From: Bin87 sp965207585
GTDB lineage: Bacteria; Chloroflexota; Dehalococcoidia; Lucifugimonadales; UBA3495
Length of the DNA: 64,000 bases
NCBI GenBank assembly: GCA_965207585.1
Contig: CBDBMT010000001.1
Span: forward strand, 1-64,000
Direction of reading: 5' to 3'
Shown: one piece after another, positions 53,551 to 61,611 of the stretch
Position numbering within the stretch: the stretch's first letter is position 1
How the letters are laid out: each line of letters starts with the position of its first letter
The notes under the pieces: model-generated
Databases searched by the model: none
What the model was told of the DNA's origin: nothing
What the model saw: the letters and a program-made list of their open reading frames with translations, nothing else
Program-made: the position numbers and the translations under genes

Positions 53551-54660
53551 CTACTTGGAATCAGTTTCCGCCTCGTCTTTTTTTACGATGGAGGCACGGA
53601 CGTACTTCCGCACGGTGTAGGGAGCCATTCCCAACTCGGATGCGATCGCCTGCATACCGAGGCCCCTCATTCTGGCCTGCTGCACTGCTCTCCAGCGCGC
53701 TTGCTGTCGGGGAGGCAAGTCCCATGGAGGCGGGATCAGCGTTACTTCACCTACTACGACGGGACCCTCTGCGCCGGCGTCAGACTCCAAGTGTGACCAG
53801 ACCGGATGCTCCTGGTCGGTCCGGTCGTCCGCTGCGCCTGGTTTTCCCAGCCAGAGCTGCATATTCCCTGGGCTCCGGCCGCAGTACTGCATCAACCTCC
53901 TGGAATGGTAAATTCCGTAGTGTGCCGGCGTGGCCGGCGATTTGGTATGTACCCACAACCGGTCGGGTCCGCCTGCCTGAACGCGCTTTTCCATCGGCCG
54001 CCCATCGGAATGGAAGGGTTCCGTATTGACCAGATAGCCCTTGCCTCTACTCATCCGCACTGGCACGTTGCGACCGGGAACGAGCAGGCTTCCGCTGTTC
54101 AGCCACTCGACTACCAGCGAGAGGACGTCGTTCCAACGGGTCGGCTCGTATTCAGTACCATCAGAAAACCGTATTCCCGACGGCACGGTTGGCATGAGAC
54201 CCGATTTCGGAGGCAGTGGATAATCGGCCAGAGTGACCCACCCACTGAGCATGGAGACGGGATGCTCCATGGCTTCAGGAACCGTCAGCTCTACGGCCTC
54301 CACCCCATGCCGACGGGCATATTCCTCGTCGGTGATTCTCCAACCACCCCAATGTCCTCTCCTGTTGGGGAGGTGAGCGGGTTCCACGCGACCCTCCAGA
54401 TAGAGCCGGTAGAGCAACCCCAGCACGGCGACCCTGCCGTAGCCGTCGCCGTTGGGGGACGGCATCCCGTCGGTATCCCACCCGATGCGTTGAGAGAGCA
54501 GGATGGACGAGATATATCCGTTGGGACGGGAATCTTCCAGAGCGCGCAGGACGGCCTCGTCCAGGATCGCGGTGCCCTGCCGGCCCAAGGCGAATGGGTC
54601 ATTGCCCTCAGCGAAGGGATCGGCGGATCCATCGGGGTGAAGAAAAGGAGGTATCGCCAT
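53551..54660 (-). CDS. unknown DNA-binding-like protein (C-terminal HTH)
   Basis: The protein has 369 residues. The C-terminal 45 residues (ARWRAVQQARMRGLGMQAIA, then SELGMAPYTVRKYVRA) form a resolvase/Xre-like helix-turn-helix. The N-terminal 120 residues may hold a winged helix (ILLSQRIGWDTDG; AVLGLLYRLYLEGRVEPAHL). The middle (RLWVHTKSPATPAHYGIYHS) is unassigned. Ribosome binding site weak (GGAGA, 15 bp upstream). A transposase fragment begins 20 bp after its stop. Could be a regulator or part of a mobile element. Confidence 0.6.
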   Translation of the reverse strand: MAIPPFLHPDGSADPFAEGNDPFALGRQGTAILDEAVLRALEDSRPNGYISSILLSQRIGWDTDGMPSPNGDGYGRVAVLGLLYRLYLEGRVEPAHLPNRRGHWGGWRITDEEYARRHGVEAVELTVPEAMEHPVSMLSGWVTLADYPLPPKSGLMPTVPSGIRFSDGTEYEPTRWNDVLSLVVEWLNSGSLLVPGRNVPVRMSRGKGYLVNTEPFHSDGRPMEKRVQAGGPDRLWVHTKSPATPAHYGIYHSRRLMQYCGRSPGNMQLWLGKPGAADDRTDQEHPVWSHLESDAGAEGPVVVGEVTLIPPPWDLPPRQQARWRAVQQARMRGLGMQAIASELGMAPYTVRKYVRASIVKKDEAETDSK

Positions 54661-54711
54661 TCTGGAAACAGTCTCCGACGTCGAACCACGTGGGCATCAA
54701 TGTCGCCGGCG

Positions 54712-57060
54712 TCATCGATTGCAATCGAGCTGAGGGATCGCAACGCCCGGCGGGAGGTTGTCTCGTCCCGTCAAAAACTGCCAGCGAGAGCCGCTGGGCG
54801 GCCAGAAGAATTCGCTGCGCACGCTCCCGCCGCCGCCGCTGTCTATGAAATCATTGCTGGTCAGCACGGTGAAGGCATGTTGGGCGCCCGGGGACAGCCG
54901 CCGCACTGTGTACTCTGCCCGCCCATTTGCAACGGTAATATTCCGTGCGTCCACATCGACATAGATTAATGCTTCGATCCATTCTCCCGTACAACTAGCC
55001 TCGGCTAGATAGTAGTCGACTTCCATGTTGACGTAGCCGATGCGGTAGTGCGTAGCTCCCGGAACTGAGTCCCAGGATATGATGACCTCGCCTGAGTTCT
55101 CGCCGGCGCGCACGGCAATGTTTGTGGCGGGCGTAAGCGGCACTATGGGCAGGATTGCGAAGCCGTGCCCCCAGACGCTGTCCTTGCCAGCCGTCCCGCG
55201 TTCGGTCGCGTTTTGCTGCAGATAGTTGGCCACCTGCTCCGGGGTGTAGTTCGGGAATCGCTGCTTAACCAGCGCCGCCAGGCCAGCCACGTGAGGAGAA
55301 GCCTGGCTGGTGCCGCCAAACCAGCACGCAGAGCCGGGGCGGCGGCCTAGCGTTGCATTACGTGCACAAGCGACCCCAGTGATGTCAGGCTTGATTCGAC
55401 CATCGAGGGCAGGGCCGCGGGAGCTGTAGTCCGCGATGTACTCGGTATCCCACCAGTGGGTTGCGGCCACCGCCAGCATGCCTGGGTTACGGCCTTCCGC
55501 GGGGTTGGTGATGTGGTGTCCCGCCGAATAATGCTGCAAATCATCAGCCATCCAGGTGGTCAACTGTACCCAGGCTGGCTCGTCATTGCAGTCTTCCTTT
55601 GTTATAACCAAATAATATGTTCCTTCGTGACTAATCCTAGTGGCCCTAGCCCCCAACACCTCAAAAGGATCATCATCGGCACCGCCATCTTGAACAGTAT
55701 CGGCGCTGAAAATCAGTACATCGTTATCCGGGCCTGGTATAGATCTCACCAAATGTAAATCCAAATCGCAATCAGCTCCGCCCCAATTGTCCTCCCATCT
55801 CATAAAGGCGGTCACGCTGGATCTGCCCGGTGAGTCTGGATCATAAGGCAGAAAGAAAGTGTTCCCCGCATCTTGTGGAGTAAAATTGTGTGAGCCATTA
55901 CCATCCGGATCCGAGAATGTTCCATACCATACATTCCTTGCGGAATTGCCGGCGGAGTTCGCCCAGGTGATTCCGCTGGATACCGCGGCATCGACGGATC
56001 GCAAAGGACTGTTTCTGAAGGGGGATGTGCCGTCCCCGGGGCCATCGACAATCCAGCCTAGGGACATATTTATGACCTGCACCCCCTGCTCCGCCATCCA
56101 GTCGGCGGCATCCCGCAGGTCACCTTGGCTCATAGGGTTCGCTATGTACAGCTCGACTTCCGGGGCAACGTCAACCAGCGTTTCAGCGACCGCCGTGCCG
56201 TGGTTGCAAGCTATTTCGTCGCAAGGCGCTTGCTCGCAATCCGCTAGGCGAGAGCTTGGGGCCCGGGCTGTTTCGGCATCGAAATAGCACCGGGCCGCTA
56301 CGTTGCGGGGCAGCTCGCCGCCTTGTATCTGGCTGAACCCCTGATAGCCGGTGTCGATCACGCCGACCTTGACGCCCTGACCCCGGTAGCCCATGCGGTG
56401 CCAGGCATCGGCCTGGTGCAACTCCACGCCCTGGCTGACCACGCTGCCCAAGCTTTGAGGCTGGGGCGAGATGACTGTATCCACGCGCCGGACACCGGGC
56501 CGCTCGGAGGCGGCGGGAAGAAGCGCCGGCGGGACATGGGCTTCGATCCAGTCTTCGCCCACGTTGCGGACGGATACGCCGTTATCTTCCAGGAACTGAC
56601 GCACGGCGGCGACCTGTTCCGGCTCGATGTAGAAAGTCACCAGCACAGGGTCGCTCGCCGGCGCAGATCCGCCACCGGCACTGCCCGTGGCGCTGGGCTG
56701 TTGCCCGGCGCCCGGCTGAGAGCCGGTCTCTGCTTCCTCAACCAAGCGGTTTAGATTGGAGTCGAGGTTGGGATGTTTGGGCGGTACCTTTACGATCGGG
56801 GGCAGGTCAATCTCTTCCTCGTCGTTGTCGCCCTGCTGGGCAGGGACACGCTCCGGGACGGGCGGAGCCGCCGGGAAATTGGGAGCGAGGCCGGTATCCG
56901 CAGCGCCGGCGACCGACTGCTGGGGCTGCGGCTGGGCTTCAGGCTGCTGCCGCCCGTTCGCCGCGAAAAGGGTGCCGGCCGTCAGCGCGACCACCAGCAA
57001 GATGGCCGCCGCGCCCAACACCAGCCAGCGCGTACGGAGAGTGGTAATCCCGATGTTCAT
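54712..57060 (-). CDS. secreted subtilisin-family (S8) protease with FN3-like module
   Basis: The protein has 782 residues. N-terminal signal or anchor helix (about 12-34), a Gln/Pro-rich linker and an acidic segment, and an inhibitor-like propeptide (about 137-200; VTFYIEPEQVAAVRQFLEDN). The S8 domain follows: Asp236 (VGVIDTGYQGF), His287 (CNHGTAVAE) and Ser585 (GGTSQASPHVAG), with oxyanion-hole Asn in WANSAGNSA. A beta insert lies between His and Ser (DLDLHLVRSIPGPDNDVLIF). Residues 647-782 repeat the FN3-like module of the LRR protein. All catalytic residues are present, so it is a probable active surface or extracellular protease. Confidence 0.93.
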   Translation of the reverse strand: MNIGITTLRTRWLVLGAAAILLVVALTAGTLFAANGRQQPEAQPQPQQSVAGAADTGLAPNFPAAPPVPERVPAQQGDNDEEEIDLPPIVKVPPKHPNLDSNLNRLVEEAETGSQPGAGQQPSATGSAGGGSAPASDPVLVTFYIEPEQVAAVRQFLEDNGVSVRNVGEDWIEAHVPPALLPAASERPGVRRVDTVISPQPQSLGSVVSQGVELHQADAWHRMGYRGQGVKVGVIDTGYQGFSQIQGGELPRNVAARCYFDAETARAPSSRLADCEQAPCDEIACNHGTAVAETLVDVAPEVELYIANPMSQGDLRDAADWMAEQGVQVINMSLGWIVDGPGDGTSPFRNSPLRSVDAAVSSGITWANSAGNSARNVWYGTFSDPDGNGSHNFTPQDAGNTFFLPYDPDSPGRSSVTAFMRWEDNWGGADCDLDLHLVRSIPGPDNDVLIFSADTVQDGGADDDPFEVLGARATRISHEGTYYLVITKEDCNDEPAWVQLTTWMADDLQHYSAGHHITNPAEGRNPGMLAVAATHWWDTEYIADYSSRGPALDGRIKPDITGVACARNATLGRRPGSACWFGGTSQASPHVAGLAALVKQRFPNYTPEQVANYLQQNATERGTAGKDSVWGHGFAILPIVPLTPATNIAVRAGENSGEVIISWDSVPGATHYRIGYVNMEVDYYLAEASCTGEWIEALIYVDVDARNITVANGRAEYTVRRLSPGAQHAFTVLTSNDFIDSGGGGSVRSEFFWPPSGSRWQFLTGRDNLPPGVAIPQLDCNR
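54715..55122 (-). repeat. FN3-like module, copy 3 of 3
   Basis: It encodes the C-terminal 136 residues of the subtilase (EVIISWDSVPGATHYRIGY; VRRLSPGAQHAFTVLTSN; GGGGSVRSEFFWP). Clear DNA and protein similarity to 30110-30508 and 30551-30949. Confidence 0.85.
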
Positions 57061-57212
57061 GGATCAAGTATCCTTCGATATCAATTATTTTATCCGGCTG
57101 ATGCAGCTTCAAAACGCCAAACCCGGAGCGGGGGCAGTCTCTGCGGCGGGATAATAAAGTGCCGGGCCGCCGCGACGCAATGCCGGCAGCAGCGATTTCC
57201 GGGAGAACCAAT

Positions 57213-57465
57213 CTGATCGCCAGGATGTGGTCCACCTCGAAGCGCAGGTAGTGCGGCAGGTAAATGCCGCACTCCACAGACGCCGCGCTGCACGGCGTAG
57301 AGGCAGATCCGCGCCTCCTCAGAAACTTGGCACCGTCGATTGCCTGCCGCCCGGCGCCGAGGCGGCCGCTTCCCACACACCTCCACCGGCTCCAGGTATT
57401 CCCGCTACAGCTACAGCGCCATGTCCATGGAACGGTCAGGCTCACGGTAGAAGTAGCCGCAACCC
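57213..57465 (-). pseudogene. degenerate copy of the neighbouring HNH gene
   Basis: The minus strand reads KRPPRRRAAGNRRCQVSEEA then RICLYAVQRGVC, matching the intact HNH gene at 58804-59544. A 2-bp deletion then removes the CPGCG zinc motif and shifts the frame (the other frame still encodes FEVDHIL). DNA similarity covers about 250 bp. Together with the intact copy it flanks the AAA_14 ATPase gene. Confidence 0.75.
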
Positions 57466-57551
57466 TAACTGTCAGATGTACGGAGGTTAACGTTTCAACT
57501 AGCCGTATAATAACATTGCAATCAGACGCCATTAAAGGTTGCAATTGTACG

Positions 57552-58898
57552 ATGCCAGGACCTGCTCTTTATCCACGTTACCTGGGGCACCATCTGCTGG
57601 AGGCACTGGATGATTCTCCAGTTGTCCTGATCCATGGGCCGCGCCAGTGCGGCAAGACCACGTTCGCCCAGTCAGTATTCCCACCCGATAGCGTGATGGA
57701 CTCGTCCGGCGTTGCAGAGACCGCCTACTGGTATGTGAGTTTTGATGACGATGTGGCCAGGGCAGGAGCCCAATCGGATCCCATCGGATTCGTTGCCGAC
57801 CTGCCGGAACGGGTGATCCTCGATGAAGTGCAGCGGGCCCCGGAAATCTTTTCGGCACTCAAGCTGGCGGTGGACCGTCGCCGTACGCCGGGGCGATTCC
57901 TTCTCACCGGCTCAACCAATGTCTTGCTGGTACCTACGCTGGCGGATTCCCTGGCTGGCCGGATGCAGATCGTCCAACTCCACCCCCTATCACAGGTGGA
58001 ACTGGCGGCAGGGCTCGGCACATGGCCAGCCAACATCGAACCCGGTCAGGGATTTCTGGATGCGTTGTTCGGAGACGGCTTCAAGACGAGCCGAAACGAC
58101 CGGATGGGTGTCGAGCTGGCCGAGCGCATTGTCGCCGGCGGATACCCGGCCGCCCTGACGCGACCGACCGAAAGGCGCATTGCCGCCTGGTACAGAGACT
58201 ACGTCGATGCTCTGGTCCAGCGGGACGTGCAGGACCTGGCGCGCATCAGAGAGTTGGACGTGATGCCCCGGCTGTTGGCCGCGGCAGCTTCACAAACGGC
58301 CCGGCTGTTCAATCTTGCCGACCTGGCGGCGCCATTCCAGCTAGCCCGTCCCACCATCCAGGACTACATCGCCCTTCTCGAACGGGTCTTTCTCCTGGGC
58401 CGGCTACCGGCTTGGAGCAACAACCGGCTCAGCCGACTGGTCCATGCGCCGAAACTGCACCTCTGCGATACGGGCCTTATCTGCGCGTTGCTCGGCGTGG
58501 ACTCGAAGGCGCTGTACTCCGACCGGACACTGATGGGACAGGTGCTGGAGACGTTCGTGTTCCAAGAGCTGCAACGCCAATCCGGCTGGAGTGAGACACC
58601 GACGAAGTTCTCCCACTACCGGGACAGGGACCAAGTTGAGGTGGACATTGTCCTGGAGCGCGGAGTGTCGGCGGTAGCCGGCGTGGAGGTGAAAGCCGGC
58701 GCCACCGTCAGGCCCGCTGATTTCCGCGGCCTGCGCAAGTTGAAGAAAATCGTCGGAGAAAGGTTCACCAACGGAGTGGTGGTCTACGACGGCGAGACGA
58801 CAGTCAGCTTCGGGGATCGCCTGTACGCGGTACCCGTCCGGCAACTGTGGGAGCAGTCGCCGCTTCCCGGTGGTACTGCGCCAACCGCCGTCCCGTGA
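57552..58898 (+). CDS. AAA_14/DUF4143 ATPase
   Basis: The ATG at 57552 (MPGPALYPRYLGHHLLEALD) gives 448 residues. Walker A IHGPRQCGKTT (about 28-37), Walker B RVILDEVQRAPE (about 87-98), sensor LLTGSTN. The C-terminal half is DUF4143 (WYRDYVDALVQRDVQDLARI; YRDRDQVEVDIVLE), with a nuclease-like D...E-V-K pattern at VDIVLE...GVEVKAGATV. Such ATPases are common solitary accessory genes, possibly in defence or DNA handling; function unknown. The 3' end overlaps the convergent HNH gene by 95 bp. Confidence 0.9.
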   Translation: MPGPALYPRYLGHHLLEALDDSPVVLIHGPRQCGKTTFAQSVFPPDSVMDSSGVAETAYWYVSFDDDVARAGAQSDPIGFVADLPERVILDEVQRAPEIFSALKLAVDRRRTPGRFLLTGSTNVLLVPTLADSLAGRMQIVQLHPLSQVELAAGLGTWPANIEPGQGFLDALFGDGFKTSRNDRMGVELAERIVAGGYPAALTRPTERRIAAWYRDYVDALVQRDVQDLARIRELDVMPRLLAAAASQTARLFNLADLAAPFQLARPTIQDYIALLERVFLLGRLPAWSNNRLSRLVHAPKLHLCDTGLICALLGVDSKALYSDRTLMGQVLETFVFQELQRQSGWSETPTKFSHYRDRDQVEVDIVLERGVSAVAGVEVKAGATVRPADFRGLRKLKKIVGERFTNGVVVYDGETTVSFGDRLYAVPVRQLWEQSPLPGGTAPTAVP

Positions 58899-59544
58899 GC
58901 GCCGCCAGTCGCTCGTCCACCATCACGCCGCTTCTGACGTTGTGCTCCCGCAGCTCCCGCATCTTCATGCGATAACCGCCCTTCCCCTGGGTTCCCTTCA
59001 CCCGGTTGCAGTAGGAGCACAGCAACTGCCAGTTCCTCACCTCGTGCTCACCGTCGTCGCTGAGCGCCAGGATGTGGTCCACCTCGAACCTCAGATAGTG
59101 CGGCAGGTGGATGCCGCATCCCGGGCACACGCCACGCTGGACGGCATAGAGACACATCCGCGCCTCCTCAGAAACCTGGCGCCGTCGATTGCCTGCCGCC
59201 CGAGACCGCGGCGGCCGCTTCTCGTACACCTCCACCGGCTCCAGATATTCCTGCAGCAGCTCAACATCCAGCGGCCGATCCGGCTCACGGTAAAGATAGC
59301 GGCCGCGGCTAACGCGGGAAACTAGTTGAGGCGACGGCTTGCTGTGGGCTTGGGTGGTGCGGCCAGCCAAATCACTCAGTTCCCGGTTCACAAGATTGCG
59401 GTCGCGCTTGGCCTTGGGATCAAAGTCGGCCACGCCCAGAGCCGCCACCCGCTCGTAGATCTCCTCGGTGGCCAGGATGCGTCCTTGGTTGGCCGCCATC
59501 ACCTGCACGATGTGCGGGCGCAGGCTGGTCGCCGCCCTCACCAT
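58804..59544 (-). CDS. HNH endonuclease with N-terminal winged helix
   Basis: The ATG at 59544 follows GGAGG; 246 residues. Residues 10-62 resemble the winged helix of Mrr/HARE-type proteins (IVQVMAANQGRILATEEIYE). The HNH domain has CPGC (140-143), VDHI (156-157), N171 (VRNWQLLCSYCNRVKG) and CSYC, so it is a zinc-stabilised HNH nuclease. Architecture winged helix plus HNH is seen in modification-dependent restriction enzymes, which suggests defence. It overlaps the convergent ATPase gene, and a dead copy lies on the ATPase gene's other side. Confidence 0.85.
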   Translation of the reverse strand: MVRAATSLRPHIVQVMAANQGRILATEEIYERVAALGVADFDPKAKRDRNLVNRELSDLAGRTTQAHSKPSPQLVSRVSRGRYLYREPDRPLDVELLQEYLEPVEVYEKRPPRSRAAGNRRRQVSEEARMCLYAVQRGVCPGCGIHLPHYLRFEVDHILALSDDGEHEVRNWQLLCSYCNRVKGTQGKGGYRMKMRELREHNVRSGVMVDERLAALTGRRLAQYHREAATAPTVAGRVPRTGDPRS

Positions 59545-59607
59545 CTGCAACCTCCACAAGAGTAAAGAGTCATCTTGAGCTGGAATTTTACACACTCGGG
59601 CGTTCGA

Positions 59608-59653
59608 CTGGCGTCACGAACGCCAGTACGATTGTCGTATTGTACAACAATAC
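59608..59653. promoter_or_regulatory. two inverted repeats between the HNH and Uma2 genes
   Basis: CTGGCGT-CACGA-ACGCCAG (59608-59626) and GTATTGT-ACA-ACAATAC (59637-59653) are perfect 7-bp inverted repeats upstream of the HNH gene. The second is AT-rich and operator-like. They could control the HNH gene or its divergent neighbour. Confidence 0.45.
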
Positions 59654-59853
59654 ATGACCACATTTGTTGGGCGCTGGCGCCGGCGGCGATTGTTGACGGT
59701 TGCTCATCCAGTGGAACTCAACGGCCGTAACTGTTCACGTTTGAGGCGCCTGAGCCACTCCGGCCACGCCGCCGGTCCGGCCTGCCGCCGCAGTGCTATG
59801 ATTGACGCGGCGCCACGCCACCCAGCGTCCACCGTCCCACGAGGTGCATCACC

Positions 59854-60606
59854 ATGACCACCGCGCAACCTGTCCATCCGCCGGCTCCCCCGGCCACGGC
59901 TACGGCCTTCTTCCGCCTGCCCGACATCCCGGAGAAGCACCCCGACGACATGACCTCCGTTCAGCACCTCCACGAACCCGGCCACACGCACCATCTGTCG
60001 CAATACCTGGGCCATCACGACACCACCCTGGTCACCGGCGAACGCTACGTCATCCTCGGCCCCGACTTCGACGCCAGCGACTGCCGCTACCCCGACCTGC
60101 TGGTGGCCTTCGACGTTGATCCCGCCACCTACCTGGCCCGCAACGGCTATATGATCAGCGAGCAGGGCAAGCCGCCGGACTTCGTCATGGAGGTGGCATC
60201 CCGGTACTCCGCCAACATGGACCGGGGAGTGAAGAAGGACTACTACGAGCGGCTGAGAGTGAGCGAGTATTGGCTGTTCGACAGCGCGGGGGAGTTTTAC
60301 GGGTTCGTCCTGAAGGGCTATCGTCTGGTGGGGGATCGGTACGCGGAAATCGCGGTGCAGGAGGTCCGGCCCGGGGTGTTTGAGGGGTACTGCGCGGCGC
60401 TGGACTTGATCCTGCGGGTGGAGGATGGGAGCTTGGGGATGTACAACCCGGCCACCGGAGAGCACATTCCGACCTTTCAATCGGAAAGGGCGCGGGCCGA
60501 AGCGGAGCGGTCCGCCCGGGCCGACGCCGAGGCCCGCGCCGACACCGCCGAGGCCCGAGTGCGGGAGCTGAAAGCAGAGCTGGACCGGTTGCGCCAAGGT
60601 CAGTAG
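59854..60606 (+). CDS. Uma2-family (DUF820) endonuclease-like protein with coiled-coil tail
   Basis: The ATG at 59854 follows GAGGTG; 250 residues. YVILGPDFDASDCRYPDLLV holds the first acidic site, PPDFVMEVASRYSANMDRGV KKDYYERLRVSEYWLFD (in two pieces) the E-x-A/S core and following Lys/Tyr helix. This is the Uma2 branch of the PD-(D/E)XK fold. The last 50 residues are a coiled coil (AEARVRELKAELDRLR). Uma2 proteins are abundant in cyanobacteria and Chloroflexota with no settled function. A second nuclease-like gene follows after 25 bp. Confidence 0.85.
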   Translation: MTTAQPVHPPAPPATATAFFRLPDIPEKHPDDMTSVQHLHEPGHTHHLSQYLGHHDTTLVTGERYVILGPDFDASDCRYPDLLVAFDVDPATYLARNGYMISEQGKPPDFVMEVASRYSANMDRGVKKDYYERLRVSEYWLFDSAGEFYGFVLKGYRLVGDRYAEIAVQEVRPGVFEGYCAALDLILRVEDGSLGMYNPATGEHIPTFQSERARAEAERSARADAEARADTAEARVRELKAELDRLRQGQ

Positions 60607-60631
60607 CCAGTCCAAGCCCATCGAGAGTGAC

Positions 60632-61066
60632 TTGTCCCGCTTCAAGAACCGGTTCGCGGAAATCCAGGCGGCCAAGGAGGTGGCCACCATCGCCATGGTG
60701 ATGGGCTTCACCTTGGTGCGCGTCCTCGGCAATGCCGACCTCGTCCACATGTGCCGCCATCCCAACACCCGAATTCTGCCGCAGAGCGACTTGATCAGTT
60801 TCACCCGAGCGGATCTTGTGCTGGAAGTTTCCTACGAGGAAGGGGACCGTCAATTCATCGCCGTCGAGATCTCGTATACCGCGGACCAGCGGGATACCAA
60901 CCGGGCCAGGCGCAACGCTGACTACATTACCCGATTCACCGGGCAGCCCGCTTCCGCCGCCATCGCCAGCGCGCGCAACGACCACGAGATACAGGGCCTG
61001 ATCGATGCAGGCACAGTCTGGTGGTATCCGCTGGAAGACGAGACCGATGGCGCCGAAACCTGCTAA
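60632..61066 (+). CDS. PD-(D/E)XK-like protein, short form, start uncertain
   Basis: The TTG at 60632 is the first start in frame; 144 residues. ADLVLEVSYEEGDRQFIAVE then ISYTADQRDTNRARRNADYI matches the C-terminal nuclease-like part of the 34187-34885 protein. Frame-preserving sequence extends a few codons upstream (PIESD), so the N-terminus may have been lost or be supplied by the Uma2 coiled coil. Likely co-transcribed with the Uma2 gene. Confidence 0.6.
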   Translation: MSRFKNRFAEIQAAKEVATIAMVMGFTLVRVLGNADLVHMCRHPNTRILPQSDLISFTRADLVLEVSYEEGDRQFIAVEISYTADQRDTNRARRNADYITRFTGQPASAAIASARNDHEIQGLIDAGTVWWYPLEDETDGAETC

Positions 61067-61238
61067 ACGATGCGCAATCTCTGATTGGCCTACAACTGTA
61101 CAACACGACATCTGTCGTCACTGCATTAGAGGCACGATCGGAGATCGGGTTCGCGGCGGCAGGCTGACGACGATGCTTCCGAATCCGCGCTCAACGACGT
61201 AACAGCCGATGACGGTCGTTGTGACTCGATCTTCGAAA

Positions 61239-61309
61239 GGAGTGGTAGGGATTAAAGGGTTCCCTACCACTCCTCTACCCCCTACCACTGTAGTGGTAGG
61301 GGGTAGAGG
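61239..61309. repeat. two overlapping, mutually exclusive perfect hairpins
   Basis: Hairpin 1: GGAGTGGTAGGGA (61239-61251) and TCCCTACCACTCC (61261-61273), 13-bp arms, 9-base loop. Hairpin 2: CCTCTACCCCCTACCACT (61272-61289) and AGTGGTAGGGGGTAGAGG (61292-61309), 18-bp arms around GT. The arms share the CCTACCACT word, so alternative pairings are possible. It sits 55 bp left of the iteron-like array. Confidence 0.85.
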
Positions 61310-61338
61310 ATGGCGATAAACACTCTCGACCGCTCAGA

Positions 61339-61570
61339 TTTGAGTAGGAAATCTCCCCAATCCGGGCAGGCTAACCGGGCTGCCGGGCAGACAAACCGGG
61401 GGAAAGGGCAGGCTAACCGGGGAAAAAGGCAGGCTAACCGGGGAATCCGGGCAGGCTAACCCGGCTGTGGCGGCAGACAAACCCGGCTCTCCGGGCAGGC
61501 TAACGACGATACAATCATCTCAGACCGTTGTTGGCCTGCCGGCGTGCTCATTTTGAGTAGGGATTTTCCC
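61339..61570. repeat. direct repeat TTTGAGTAGG flanking the iteron-like array
   Basis: TTTGAGTAGGAAATCTCCC at 61339-61357 and TTTGAGTAGGGATTTTCCC at 61552-61570 enclose the main array (61365-61504). They are similar over 19 bp and each ends in a small GG(A/G)A..TCC inverted pair. Confidence 0.65.
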
Positions 61571-61611
61571 GCTCTCATGCACAAGCCACAGTCCGTTCCG
61601 GGCAGGCTAAC
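61365..61611. repeat. iteron-like tandem array (candidate replication origin)
   Basis: The core GGCAGGCTAAC (or GGCAGACAAAC in two copies) starts at 61365, 61386, 61407, 61428, 61450, 61472 and 61494, at steps of 21, 21, 21, 22, 22 and 22 bp, with an eighth copy at 61601. Most cores are flanked by CCGGG. A period of two helical turns puts all copies on one face of the DNA, as in plasmid iterons bound by a replication initiator. The eighth copy overlaps the stop codon of the adjacent gene and is followed by the palindrome CGACGATCGTCG (61611-61622). Confidence 0.75.

Noticed and set aside
61365..61611. CRISPR array
   Set aside because: The repeat core is only 11 bp and the intervening 10-11 bp are too short for spacers. 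The 21-22 bp period fits iterons, and no cas gene is present.
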